Shown here: one piece after another, positions 33,439 to 41,953 of the stretch
Layout of the letters: each line of letters begins with the position of its first letter
Numbering within the stretch: the stretch's first letter is position 1
Assembly: GCF_900129505.1 (NCBI RefSeq)
Contig: NZ_LT670818.1
Location: 6,295,001 to 6,359,000 of the forward strand
DNA: 64,000 bases
Direction of reading: 5' to 3'
Origin: Bradyrhizobium erythrophlei
GTDB taxonomy: Bacteria; Pseudomonadota; Alphaproteobacteria; Rhizobiales; Xanthobacteraceae
Translations under genes and position numbers: made by a program
The notes under the pieces: model-generated
The model's database searches: none
Told to the model about the DNA's origin: nothing
The model's input: the letters and a program-made list of their open reading frames with translations, nothing else

Positions 33439-33786
33439 TTACTTTTTTGTCTCGCTCAGCAAATTTACTCGAATGCAGCCCACACCAAAGAAAATCGAGA
33501 AAGAGGATAAGAAGCCGAACCAGGCAAAAAGACGCTTGTGGCCATCATAGTTAAGCCACCCAGCGTATCCACCATATCTTCCTGAAACAAACAATTCGTT
33601 GTCCAAAAACCCGTACAACAGATTTATCAGGCCAAGACCAATCAGGAACACACCCGCATAATAAAAACCGGTTTTCGCCTTCGGCGACATTGGGGGGAGC
33701 GGCTCCTTTAGCGGCTTCAAAAATAACCAGCCGCCTATAACGCCACCAAATGTGGCCGCTGCGCCCAAAACTAATTCCTGCTCCAT
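33439..33786 (-). CDS. Small membrane protein, unknown
   Basis: The 115-residue protein begins MEQELVLGAAATFGGVIGGW and has three hydrophobic segments (about 5-22, 44-63 with GFYYAGVFLIGLGLINLLYG, and 90-107 with LFAWFGFLSSFSIFFGVGCI). The frame opens three codons earlier from a TTG, so the ATG at 33786 is used. Composition is less GC-rich than neighbours. No family is recognised. It may have come in by transfer. Confidence 0.6.
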   Translation of the reverse strand: MEQELVLGAAATFGGVIGGWLFLKPLKEPLPPMSPKAKTGFYYAGVFLIGLGLINLLYGFLDNELFVSGRYGGYAGWLNYDGHKRLFAWFGFLSSFSIFFGVGCIRVNLLSETKK

Positions 33787-33874
33787 AAACGCCAAAATAG
33801 TTCAGAACTCCAATTAGGCCGCTTTTGTTTTCAAATTGCGATTACCGCTTAGAGTATGGGCGGCATCCTGACCA

Positions 33875-34438
33875 TCAGGGCGAAGCGCTTGAGCCTAAAG
33901 TGCCCTTCTTGCCGGTTAGGCGCTCATAAATTGTGTCGGAGATCATATGGCCGATGCGGCTGAAATCTTCGGGCGCGCTGAAATATTGCTGGCCAGCGAG
34001 TTGCACGCCGCCGAACACGTCCCAAAGCCGGAACTCAACCTTGATGCGGGCATCGGGCTGGTGGGTGACGCGCCCGGTGACCAGCTCCTGTGCTTTGATG
34101 GCGCGCCAATCGGCAAACTGCGGCAACACGTCAACGTTCACGTTCTTCTCGAAGAACGTCGCCTGATCAATCGGCACGAACACTCCGCTGTGCTTGAGGT
34201 CGGTAGCGATGATCTGCGAGATTGCGTGGGCCGTTTCGGCGTCGGCAGGGCTGCCTGCGAGAAAGTCCGGCAACGCTATCAGCACCGGTTGGAAATATCT
34301 TATAACGGGTTGTTGACGGAAAAAATCCGCGCGCGCAGCTGCGTTCGCAAACATCGCGACCCCGGCGGCGGCGGCAAAGTACACGGCGTGACGGCGCGTC
34401 AGCGTGCAAAGTCTGGATGCCGCACGTTCCTGAAACAT
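33875..34438 (-). CDS. Truncated TolB paralogue: N-terminal domain only
   Basis: The 187-residue product matches the TolB N-terminal domain. Matches include a leader ending AARA, PDFLAGSPADAETAHAISQI, IATDLKHSGVFVPID, ADWRAIKAQELVTGRV, VEFRLWDVFGGVQLAGQQYF and ISDTIYERLTGKKG. Full TolB is about 430 residues and carries a C-terminal beta-propeller. Here the protein stops at TLGSSASP, about eight residues after the domain, so the propeller is absent. TolB is the periplasmic partner of Tol-Pal. A lone N-domain could still bind TolA or be a dead remnant. The ATG at 34438 is the natural start. The ordinary tolB should be elsewhere. Confidence 0.85.
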   Translation of the reverse strand: MFQERAASRLCTLTRRHAVYFAAAAGVAMFANAAARADFFRQQPVIRYFQPVLIALPDFLAGSPADAETAHAISQIIATDLKHSGVFVPIDQATFFEKNVNVDVLPQFADWRAIKAQELVTGRVTHQPDARIKVEFRLWDVFGGVQLAGQQYFSAPEDFSRIGHMISDTIYERLTGKKGTLGSSASP

Positions 34439-34853
34439 TCGAAGGCTCAGCGTTGCGGCCTCTACTTCGTGACAATTAGGCGAAAATCCGGATCGTAGTT
34501 GGGAAGATGCGGGCGCTCGCCAGACATTGCAATCTAAATAGGCCCGCCCGGCGATGCAACAGGCGGACGTGCGATGGGTTGAGGTCAGTTCCGGGTCATT
34601 CGTGTCGTTTCCGCGATGTCGGCTGTGAGTCCGCTTTACCCCCAAGAACCGACATCGTCAGTTAGACCAGCCACGTCCGAAAAGTGCCAGAAGCAGACAT
34701 CGCAACCGCGCAAGCGGTCAGCGTTCTCTTGGCCGCCATGTCGATGGCGAGTCATCGGCAGATATCTTTTCGCCGCTCGGTGGCCTAATTCGGAATGTAT
34801 GGTACCGTGCGCTTATCGGGACGGCATTTCCGTCCCGCATTTGGGGGCATGTC
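34439..34853. other. Gene-free interval with repeat-like sequence and a leader hairpin
   Basis: No gene is seen. About 34600-34710 contains CCGCTTTACCCCCAAGAACC-like text resembling the sequence at 32960-33005, probably a degenerate dispersed repeat. GGGACGG (34818-34824) pairs with CCGTCCC (34830-34836), a hairpin just before the next gene. Confidence 0.45.
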
Positions 34854-35414
34854 ATGAGATTGCCGTCAAGCTTTATCGCGCCTTCAGCCGTCGCTGTCTT
34901 GTCAACTGTCTTGCTGTGCGGCCCGGCAGCGTCGCAAACCGCAACAGACTCCGCCAAGCCGCTTCCCCCCATCACGGTCGAAGCACCGAAGCAGGTGGCA
35001 AGGCCAAATAGTCCGAAGCAGGTGGCAAACACAGTGGCATCTCGCCGGAGATCGTCAACCACTCAAACGTCATCGTCAACCGCTCGAACGCCATCGCCTG
35101 CGCCAGATTCCATATTAGGGAGGATTGCCAAGCTGGAGAAAGTCGCCAGTAATTGCAACGGTGGTTGCGAATCAAGCCTCAGACACGGCAATGCCCCTTG
35201 GGTTGGGTGTAGCGAGTCGGGGGGCGGACAAACAACTGGACCTTTCTCGTCAACGTGCAGAGACAACCTCACCTACAAATCCTACGTGGATTGCGTCGAG
35301 ACCAAACTGTTCTTGGGCGAGTACCGAAATAGAGCCTGGTGGCTTTGTAGCAGCCTAGACGCCGCCGGGAAGTTTCAAGTCGCCGAACTCAAGCGATCAA
35401 GACATCCGCACTAG
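34854..35414 (+). CDS. Secreted hypothetical protein with Pro/Val linker and Cys-rich domain
   Basis: The 186-residue product has a signal peptide (MRLPSSFIAPSAVAVLSTVL, cut near ASQ) and a short KPLPPITVEAPKQ motif that looks like a TonB-box-type or linker region. A Ser/Thr-rich stretch follows, then a C-terminal domain with five or six cysteines (SNCNGGCESSLRHGN, WVGCSESGG, STCRDNL, DCVETKLFLG and WLCSSLDAAGKFQVAELKRS). A closely similar protein family recurs in Bradyrhizobium by my recollection, without a known role. A hairpin sits in its leader. Probably periplasmic. Confidence 0.75.
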   Translation: MRLPSSFIAPSAVAVLSTVLLCGPAASQTATDSAKPLPPITVEAPKQVARPNSPKQVANTVASRRRSSTTQTSSSTARTPSPAPDSILGRIAKLEKVASNCNGGCESSLRHGNAPWVGCSESGGGQTTGPFSSTCRDNLTYKSYVDCVETKLFLGEYRNRAWWLCSSLDAAGKFQVAELKRSRHPH

Positions 35415-35486
35415 GCCATACCTCCCGCAGGCTCTCTGTTCCAGTTGAACGAAGGCCCTGACGTCGGCCACGCTTACCGCAGGCGG

Positions 35487-35805
35487 CCTGCAAGCCCTAT
35501 GTGGCGCGCCTGCGGGCTACGGGCAAAGATGTCGTATTGACCGAGTATCCAAACGCCCCCCATAGCTTCGATAATCCGCTTGGCGCGGAGCCGGCGAAAG
35601 TACAACCCACGTTCGAGAGCGTTCGAAATTGCAGAGTCCAGGAAGAAAATGACGGTATGCTTATAAACGCGGATACCAAGCAGCCATTCACGTACAAGAT
35701 GCTTGCGTCTTCCACGGCCCGCATACCGGCTATGATCCAGAGGCGGCGAAAGCTGCAAAGGAATCTGTCAACGCGTTTTTTAAGTCAGCGTTCAAGCTCA
35801 ATTGA
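35487..35805 (+). pseudogene. Dienelactone hydrolase, C-terminal remnant with frameshift
   Basis: Translation of the segment gives the ending of a dienelactone hydrolase: KPYVARLRATGKDVVLTEYP, NAPHSFDNPLGAEPAKVQPT, then TYK in the first frame. The proper ending (DACVFHGPHTGYDPEAAKAA, KESVNAFFKSAFKLN, stop at 35803-35805) continues only in another frame. Loss of one base near TACAAGATGCT (about 35693-35703) explains this. The N-terminal two-thirds are missing, and no start is visible. The catalytic His of this family (APHSFDN) is kept, but the gene cannot be active. Confidence 0.82.
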
Positions 35806-36048
35806 TTGAGCCCGAAGTGGGACCGCCCCGCAATGTCTGCCTTGGCCCCTGCGAACGGACTTACTGAGCACGCGCGCGTTTGCCCGCGCGCCGTTGCATC
35901 CGGCGTGCGCTGCCCGGCGTCAATTCCCGTCGGCGCGGCGATCTGCCCACGTCAGGTGCCACTTCGTTGCAATCTCTGCGTTGGTTGGCATTCGCAATTG
36001 CGGGACCTATAGTCCGGGCTCAATCAACAGCGTTCGAGAGTAGGACCC

Positions 36049-36807
36049 ATGCGCGTTTCAATCATTACCGGCGGTGGGTCCGGGATCGGTGCCGCCGTCG
36101 CGCGGCGGTTGGCGGCACCGGAAGCGTGCCTGATGTTGCACGGGCAGGGAACCGACGCGGCAGGGCTCGATCGATTGAAAGCGGTGGCCGCCGACTGCGA
36201 GCGTGCCGGCGCCAGGGTCGCGTGGCATACCGGCGACCTCGCCAACGCCGGGACGGCATCCGGGCTCGTTGCCGCAGCCCGCGCCGCGTTCGGGAGCGTC
36301 GACGCGATCGTCCATGCCGCGGGCTTTGCCGATCGCCGCAGTTTTACCCAGTTGTCGCGTGCCGGGCTCGAACGCTCGTTCGCGGTCATGGCCGCCGCGT
36401 TTCATGAACTGGCGAGTGCGGCGTTGCCGGATCTGACGCGTGGATCACAAGGACGGGTCGTCGCCATCAGCAGCTTCGCCGCCCATCGCTTCACGCCCGA
36501 GGCAACATTTCCGGCGTCCGGCGCGGCCAAGGCCGCGCTCGAGGTGCTGGTACGGTGTCTGGCGATCGAGCTCGCAAGCTCGGGCGCAACCGCCAACGTC
36601 GTCGTTCCCGGCTATACGCGCAAGGACAGCGGACGAATGGGAGCGCTGGACCAGCAGAGCTGGCAAGCGGCCGCTAAGGCCAATCCGCTCGGGCGCCTCG
36701 CCGAACCCGACGACGTGGCCGCGCTGGTAGCCTTTCTGTTGTCGCCGGAGGCCGGGCACGTGACGGGAGCGCTGTTGCCGGTCGATGGCGGGCTGACACT
36801 GATATAG
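36049..36807 (+). CDS. SDR-family protein with altered catalytic Tyr
   Basis: The 252-residue short-chain dehydrogenase keeps SIITGGGSGIGAAVARRL and VHAAGFADR, but its active-site region reads FPASGAAKAALEVLVRC. The residue four before the Lys, normally Tyr, is Ser. That may reduce or change activity. The C-terminal PEAGHVTGALLPVDGGLTLI is family-typical. GTAGGA precedes the ATG by 6 bases. It is the first of three genes on the same strand; the FAD oxidoreductase follows 21 bases later, so it is probably an operon. Substrate unknown. Confidence 0.85.
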   Translation: MRVSIITGGGSGIGAAVARRLAAPEACLMLHGQGTDAAGLDRLKAVAADCERAGARVAWHTGDLANAGTASGLVAAARAAFGSVDAIVHAAGFADRRSFTQLSRAGLERSFAVMAAAFHELASAALPDLTRGSQGRVVAISSFAAHRFTPEATFPASGAAKAALEVLVRCLAIELASSGATANVVVPGYTRKDSGRMGALDQQSWQAAAKANPLGRLAEPDDVAALVAFLLSPEAGHVTGALLPVDGGLTLI

Positions 36808-36828
36808 CGTCTTCTGGGAGCACGGTTG

Positions 36829-38085
36829 ATGTCGGACAAGGTCGCGGGCAAGCAAGTGGATGTCGTCGTGCTGGGTGCAGGCATCGTCGGCGTATCCGCG
36901 GCCTTTGCGGCGCGGCAGCGTGGCCTGTCGGTCGTCCTCCTCGATCGGCGTGAGCCGAGCAGCGAAACCTCCTATGGCAACGCCGGCATTCTCTCGAGCG
37001 GCTCGATCATGCCGCTCAACAAGCCCTCGCTGTTGAGCGCGCTGCCGAGTTACCTCACCAACCGCCACGCGGCGCTGCGCTGGGATCCGGCCTGGGCCAT
37101 CCGGAATATCGACTGGGTCGCCCGCTTCCTCGCCAATACGGCGCCGTCCCGTCTCAAGCCGCGGGCAACGGCGCTGCAGGGCCTGATCGGCGCCTCGCTG
37201 AAACTGCACCGGGAATGGATCGTGAAGGCGGATGCGGCGCAGCGCATCCGCGAGACCGGCTGGCTGAAGGCGTGGCGCAGCGACGCCATCGCCGCGGCCA
37301 GGGAAGAGCAGGCATTTCTGGCTGACTATGGCATCGAAAGCCGGCTGCTCGACCGCCAGGCTATTTCCGCGCTCGAGCCGAACATCGTGCCCGTCTACAA
37401 GGTGGGCCTCCTGCACACACAGACCGCCTCCGTCGACTCGCCGGGCGCCGTGGTCAAGGCCTATGCGCGGATGTTCGCCGGCGCCGGCGGGGAGATCCGT
37501 CAATCCGACATCAAGGCGATCGTGCCTGACGGCGAGGGCTGGCGCGTGGGGCTCGCGGACGGCGCGATATTGGCGCGCCATGTCGTGGTCGCGCTGGGAC
37601 CGTGGTCGCCGGATCTGCTGCGGCCGCTCGGCTATCGTGTTCCCATGGCCTTCGAACGCGGCTACCACCGGGAGTTCAAGCCGAACCCGGCACGTTCATT
37701 GCAGCGCCCGATCCATGACGCCGAAGGCAGTTTCCTCATGACGCCGATGGAGCAGGGCATCCGCGTCACCAGCGGGGTCGAACTGACCGCGCGCGACGCG
37801 CCCTCATCGTTCGCCCAGCTCGATGCCGTGGTGCCGGCGGCGCGAAGCGTCGTCGAATTCGGCGAGGCGGTCGGCGACCCCTGGCGCGGGGCGCGGCCGA
37901 CGCTGCCCGACAGCCTGCCCATGATCGGGCCCGCGCCGCGGCATTCCGGCCTTTGGTTCGCGTTCGGCAACCAGCACATCGGCTTGACCACAGGCCCGGC
38001 GACGGGCGTTGCAATCGCCGCGATGATCACGGGAACGCAACCTCCGTTCGACGCCGCACCGTTTTCGCCCGGCCGCTACCTCTGA
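36829..38085 (+). CDS. D-amino-acid dehydrogenase/oxidase-like FAD oxidoreductase
   Basis: The 418-residue protein is a DadA/DAO-family flavoprotein with the FAD fold VDVVVLGAGIVGVSAAFAAR, an anchor TSYGNAGILSSGSIMPLN, and the C-terminal GDPWRGARPTLPDSLPMIGP followed by FGNQHIGLTTGPATG. It probably deaminates a D-amino acid or related amine. The ATG at 36829 has GGGAG 8 bases upstream. The gene lies between an SDR gene and an ABC-type amino acid permease gene, so the operon may take up and degrade an amino acid or opine. Substrate inferred from neighbours only. Confidence 0.9.
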   Translation: MSDKVAGKQVDVVVLGAGIVGVSAAFAARQRGLSVVLLDRREPSSETSYGNAGILSSGSIMPLNKPSLLSALPSYLTNRHAALRWDPAWAIRNIDWVARFLANTAPSRLKPRATALQGLIGASLKLHREWIVKADAAQRIRETGWLKAWRSDAIAAAREEQAFLADYGIESRLLDRQAISALEPNIVPVYKVGLLHTQTASVDSPGAVVKAYARMFAGAGGEIRQSDIKAIVPDGEGWRVGLADGAILARHVVVALGPWSPDLLRPLGYRVPMAFERGYHREFKPNPARSLQRPIHDAEGSFLMTPMEQGIRVTSGVELTARDAPSSFAQLDAVVPAARSVVEFGEAVGDPWRGARPTLPDSLPMIGPAPRHSGLWFAFGNQHIGLTTGPATGVAIAAMITGTQPPFDAAPFSPGRYL

Positions 38086-38133
38086 TGGCCGGCAAGCGGC
38101 AAGCCGCAGCGGCGGGGTAGGGCGGGAGCGGAT

Positions 38134-38802
38134 ATGAACTACGTTTGGGACTTCGCGATCCTCGGCAAATACAGCCACCTGTTCTGGCTCGGGCTCGGCT
38201 GGACCATTGCCTATACGATCGGCACCATCCTGTTGGGGACCGCGATCGGTCTGGCGGTCGGCATCCTTCGCCTGAGGCGCTTGCCGGTGATCGACTGGCT
38301 GCTGCTCGCCTACATCGAACTGTTCCGCTGCACGCCGCTCCTGGTTCAGATCATCTGGTTCTATTACGCGTTTCCGGTCGTCATCGGCCTGAATATCCCG
38401 GCGCATGTCGCCGCCGTCACCGTGCTGTCGCTCTATGGCGGGGCGTTCTACGCCGAGATCGTGCGCGGCAGCATCGAGAGCGTGAATGTCGGACAATGGG
38501 ACGCCGCGCGCGCGCTGGGCTTGCGGCCCTGGCGCGTGCTCCGGCTGGTGATCATTCCGCAGGCGCTGAAACCGATGCTGGCGCCCTATGTCAACCAGTC
38601 GGTGACGCAGTTGAAGAACACCTCGCTGGTGTCCATCATTGCCGTGCCGGACCTCGTCTACAACGCAACGCTGATCAACGCCGAAACCTATCGGCCGCTG
38701 GAAGTCTACACCATCGTGGCGCTGATCTACTTCGCGATCCTGTTTCCGGCCACCCTCGTCGGACGCCGGCTCGAGCGCGGCATGACCTACGACAAGGCCT
38801 AG
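38134..38802 (+). CDS. Polar amino acid ABC transporter permease
   Basis: The 222-residue permease belongs to the HisM/GlnP family, with membrane helices and the EAA loop near residue 130-160 (GQWDAARALGLRPWRVLRLV, then IIPQALKPMLAPYVNQSV). The N-terminal FWLGLGWTIAYTIGTILLGT is typical of family starts. It is the third gene after the SDR and DAO-like genes. No partner permease or ATPase is encoded next to it. The only binding-protein gene in the window of this class lies at 40937-41815 on the other strand, beyond the peroxidase-encapsulin pair. Confidence 0.92.
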   Translation: MNYVWDFAILGKYSHLFWLGLGWTIAYTIGTILLGTAIGLAVGILRLRRLPVIDWLLLAYIELFRCTPLLVQIIWFYYAFPVVIGLNIPAHVAAVTVLSLYGGAFYAEIVRGSIESVNVGQWDAARALGLRPWRVLRLVIIPQALKPMLAPYVNQSVTQLKNTSLVSIIAVPDLVYNATLINAETYRPLEVYTIVALIYFAILFPATLVGRRLERGMTYDKA

Positions 38803-39032
38803 GGGCCGGTCGTGCCTATTCGAAAGCGCGTGACGCTCCCCCTATTTGAACCCAGCACGACTGCCGGTAAAGTGTTGCGGCATCGCCGACCAAAAACCGG
38901 TGAGGTATGGAGGCGGTAGGTCGCCGCAGGTTGGTTCGGAGCGTAGTCGTCCCTTTCGCGGGCACCCCCGCACAGATCAGGCAAATGGCGAATGGTTTCT
39001 GTTGACGGCGCACGACCAGCGGAGCGGATCCA

Positions 39033-40100
39033 ATGACCGCACCCGGCACGCCATCCGTCCTGGCCCCTGAGTCCCAACAGGTGGTTCAGAATCTGACCCG
39101 CGCTGCGATCTTTCTGGTCGTGACGGTCAACCCCGGCACGGCGAATAGAGCGGCAGTCCGGTCGTTTTGCGGCGACCTCCCGGCGCTGGTCCGTTCGGTC
39201 GGCTTCCGCGATATCGAGGGAAACCTCTCCTGCGTGATGGGAATCGGATCCGACGCCTGGGACGGGCTCTTCGGCCAGCCGCGGCCGGCGGAGCTGCACC
39301 CCTTTCGGGAAATCGAGGCCGGCCCACGTCATGCCGTGGCGACGTCAGGCGATCTCATGTTTCACATTCGCGCCAAACGCATGGACCTCTGTTTCGAACT
39401 CGCGACCCAAATCATGGCCCGGCTCGGCGGGGCCGTTTCGCCGGTCGACGAAGTGCATGGCTTTCGTTATTTCGACGACCGCGATTTGATCGGCTTTGTC
39501 GACGGAACGGAAAACCCGACGGGACAAGCCGCGGTCGATGCGGCCTATGTGGGGGCCGAAGACGCCGCTTTCGCCGGCGGCAGCTATGTGATCGTGCAAA
39601 AATACCTGCACGATCTGGCAGGCTGGAACGCGCTCTCCACCGAAACCCAGGAGCGGATTATCGGCCGCACCAAGCTTGCGGACATCGAGCTCGATGACGC
39701 CGTGAAGCCGGCTTACGCCCACAACGCGCTCGCCAAGGTCGTGGTGGATGGCAAGGAAATCAAGATCATCCGCGACAACATGCCGTTCGGCCGCGTCGCT
39801 GAAAAGGAGTTCGGCACCTATTTCATCGGTTACGCGCGTTCGCCGCGAACGATCGAGCAGATGCTTGAAAACATGTTCGTGGGTCAGCCTCCCGGCAACT
39901 ACGATCGCCTGCTCGATTTCAGCGTTGCCAAGACCGGCAATCTGTTCTTCGTGCCATCAGCGACTTTCCTGGACAATATCGGGGATGACGATCCGGCCCC
40001 CGACGTTTCGGACAAGCCTGCCGTGCCCGCGCCACAGCCGGCGCCGAAACGGCAGGGTTCACTCGACATTGGTTCGCTCAAAGGAGACCCTGCGTCATGA
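39033..40100 (+). CDS. Dye-decolorizing peroxidase with encapsulin-loading C-terminus
   Basis: The 355-residue heme peroxidase (DyP, B-type pattern) reduces H2O2 and oxidises aromatic or other donors. Key parts are FVDGTENPTGQAAVDAAYVG (GxxDG motif with the distal Asp), the proximal His in PAYAHNALAKVVVDG, and the distal Arg in KIIRDNMPFG, followed by TYFIGYARSP. After a disordered PAPQPAPKRQ linker the protein ends GSLDIGSLKGDPAS, a near match to the GSLGIGSLKG peptide that targets DyP into encapsulin shells. GGAG is 8 bases before the ATG. Its stop overlaps the encapsulin start (ATGA). Confidence 0.96.
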   Translation: MTAPGTPSVLAPESQQVVQNLTRAAIFLVVTVNPGTANRAAVRSFCGDLPALVRSVGFRDIEGNLSCVMGIGSDAWDGLFGQPRPAELHPFREIEAGPRHAVATSGDLMFHIRAKRMDLCFELATQIMARLGGAVSPVDEVHGFRYFDDRDLIGFVDGTENPTGQAAVDAAYVGAEDAAFAGGSYVIVQKYLHDLAGWNALSTETQERIIGRTKLADIELDDAVKPAYAHNALAKVVVDGKEIKIIRDNMPFGRVAEKEFGTYFIGYARSPRTIEQMLENMFVGQPPGNYDRLLDFSVAKTGNLFFVPSATFLDNIGDDDPAPDVSDKPAVPAPQPAPKRQGSLDIGSLKGDPAS

Positions 40101-40915
40101 ACAATCTTCACCGCGAGCTTGCCCCGATCTCCGACGCGGCGTGGTCAGAGATCGAGGAGGAAACGTCGCGCACCATCAAGCGTTACCTGGCCGGGCGGCG
40201 CGTCGTCGACGTGCAGGGGCCGGATGGAATTGCGTTTTCGGCGATCGGCACGGGCCATTTGCGCAATGTCGCAGCACCCGGAGACGGAATCCTGGCGCGA
40301 CAGCGTGAGGTCAAACCGCTGGTCGAACTGCGCGTTCCCTTCGAACTCGATCGCCAGCAGATCGATGACGTGGAGCGTGGCGCCAACGATTCGGATTGGC
40401 AGCCCGCCAAGGACGCGGCGCGGCTGTTGGCCTTTGCGGAGGACCGCGCGATCTTCGAGGGCTACGCCGCCGCAGGCATCGGCGGTGTCCGCGAGGGCAC
40501 CAGCAATCCGGTCCTAATCCTTCCGCCCGACGTGCGCGCCTATCCCGACGTCATTGCCCAGGCGCTAGGTCAGTTGCGGCTCGAGGGCGTCAACGGTCCC
40601 TATTCGGTGTTGCTGGGGGCCGACGCCTATACGGCCCTGAGCGAGACCAGCGATCACGGCTATCCCGTGCTGCGACATATCAAAAGCCTGGTGGACGGCG
40701 AAATCATCTGGGCCCCGGCGATCAACGGCGCCTTCGTGATGACGACGCGCGGCGGCGATTTTGCTCTGTATCTCGGAGAGGATGTGTCGATCGGCTATTT
40801 GAGTCACGATGACAAAAAGGTCCGCCTCTACCTTCAGGAGACATTCACTTTCCTCCTGCTGACGACGGAGGCCTCCGTTGCTGTGGCTGCCAAGGACAGC
40901 AAAGCCAAATCCTGA
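40097..40915 (+). CDS. enc: Encapsulin, family 1 shell protein
   Basis: The 272-residue protein has the HK97-type encapsulin shell pattern: LHRELAPISDAAWSEIEEET at the N-terminus, where cargo peptides bind, then GRRVVDVQGPDGIAFSAIGT, VPFELDRQQIDDVERGANDS, AEDRAIFEGYAAAGIGG and the late IGYLSHDDKKVRLYLQETFT. Members self-assemble into 60-subunit (T=1) shells of about 24 nm. It overlaps the DyP gene by ATGA, and the DyP cargo carries a loading peptide, so both should form one nanocompartment in the cytoplasm. The tail VAAKDSKAKS is slightly longer than in short family members. Confidence 0.96.
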   Translation: MNNLHRELAPISDAAWSEIEEETSRTIKRYLAGRRVVDVQGPDGIAFSAIGTGHLRNVAAPGDGILARQREVKPLVELRVPFELDRQQIDDVERGANDSDWQPAKDAARLLAFAEDRAIFEGYAAAGIGGVREGTSNPVLILPPDVRAYPDVIAQALGQLRLEGVNGPYSVLLGADAYTALSETSDHGYPVLRHIKSLVDGEIIWAPAINGAFVMTTRGGDFALYLGEDVSIGYLSHDDKKVRLYLQETFTFLLLTTEASVAVAAKDSKAKS

Positions 40916-40936
40916 TTTCCGCTCGCGGACGCCGCG

Positions 40937-41815
40937 TCAGATATTGAGTTCGACCGGCACGTCTTCCGGCTTGACGCCGGCAAGCGACAATCCCTTGACG
41001 AACCATTCGCGCATTTGCCCGATGCCGCGATTGTAGTCGACCCACACCGACAGGAAGTCGCGCCAGCGCTTGTCGGGCTCGCGCCGCACCGCCATGCTGG
41101 AGGGAATGGCCACCGAGGGCGATTGCAGGATTTTGTAGGTGCCGAGGTTCGCGTTCTTGCCGATCGCGGTGAGGCCGAGCACCAGCGCATTGACGACACA
41201 GTCGACCCGGCCGGACGACATTTCCAGCATGACTTCGTCGCGCGACTTCAGCGACTTGATCGTCGCATTCGGCGCGAAGCGGCGCGCCACAGTCTCGTTG
41301 GCGGAGCCGACGTCAACCGCAATCGTGACTTCGGGCTTGTTGATGTCCGCCCAGGTTTTTGCCTCCATGCCCTTCTTCAGCATGGCGCCGAAGGGATGCG
41401 GGAACACGGTGGCGCAAAAATCCACGACCAGCGCGCGCTGCGGCGTAGGGTTGAGGGCAAAGCCGAGGTCGATCTTGTTCGATTGCAGGTCGAGGATCGA
41501 GTTGCCGTAGGTCGATTCCGTGTATTCGAGCTTGACGTCGAGAAGCTTGGCGATGTCGTTGGCCATCTCGATCGAGAAGCCGGACCAGTTGCCGGTGGCG
41601 AGGTCCTTGTTGAAATAGGGCAGCTCGCCCGGCAGCACCGCGATGCGCAGCACCTTGTTGGCGCGGACGCGATCGAGCGTGTTGTCCGCGCTCGCCTGGG
41701 CCGATGCCGGGCTCACAAGGGCGGAGGCAAGTGCCGCGCCGCTACCGATGGCGAGGGCGTAGCGCAGCGCTTCGCGGCGATCTTCGGAAACCTTGCTGTT
41801 ATCAGGTGTGGTCAC
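40937..41815 (-). CDS. Amino acid ABC transporter substrate-binding protein
   Basis: Using the GTG at 41815 (GGGAGG 5 bases upstream), the product has 292 residues. It has a signal region with RREALRYALAIGSGAALASA that looks Tat-like or Sec-like, cleaved near ASA, and then the two-lobed family-3 binding fold (NKVLRIAVLPGELPYFNKDL, WSGFSIEMANDIAKLLDVKL, DLGFALNPTPQRALVVDFC). It should deliver a polar amino acid or similar solute to an ABC permease. It lies convergent with encapsulin, and may be partner to the permease at 38134 or to another one. An alternative start at the ATG for MRTLGSNG is possible. Confidence 0.88.
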   Translation of the reverse strand: MTTPDNSKVSEDRREALRYALAIGSGAALASALVSPASAQASADNTLDRVRANKVLRIAVLPGELPYFNKDLATGNWSGFSIEMANDIAKLLDVKLEYTESTYGNSILDLQSNKIDLGFALNPTPQRALVVDFCATVFPHPFGAMLKKGMEAKTWADINKPEVTIAVDVGSANETVARRFAPNATIKSLKSRDEVMLEMSSGRVDCVVNALVLGLTAIGKNANLGTYKILQSPSVAIPSSMAVRREPDKRWRDFLSVWVDYNRGIGQMREWFVKGLSLAGVKPEDVPVELNI

Positions 41816-41953
41816 ACGTGCCTCCCTAGCCAACCCGTTAGAGCCTAGCGTGCGCATTGCGGCGCAGCAATAGGCCGATCCCGGCAATGCTGGAGAAGCC
41901 CGGCGGATTCGACTTGTAGCTGCGCGCTACATCAAGGCATCTACGCGGTAGCG

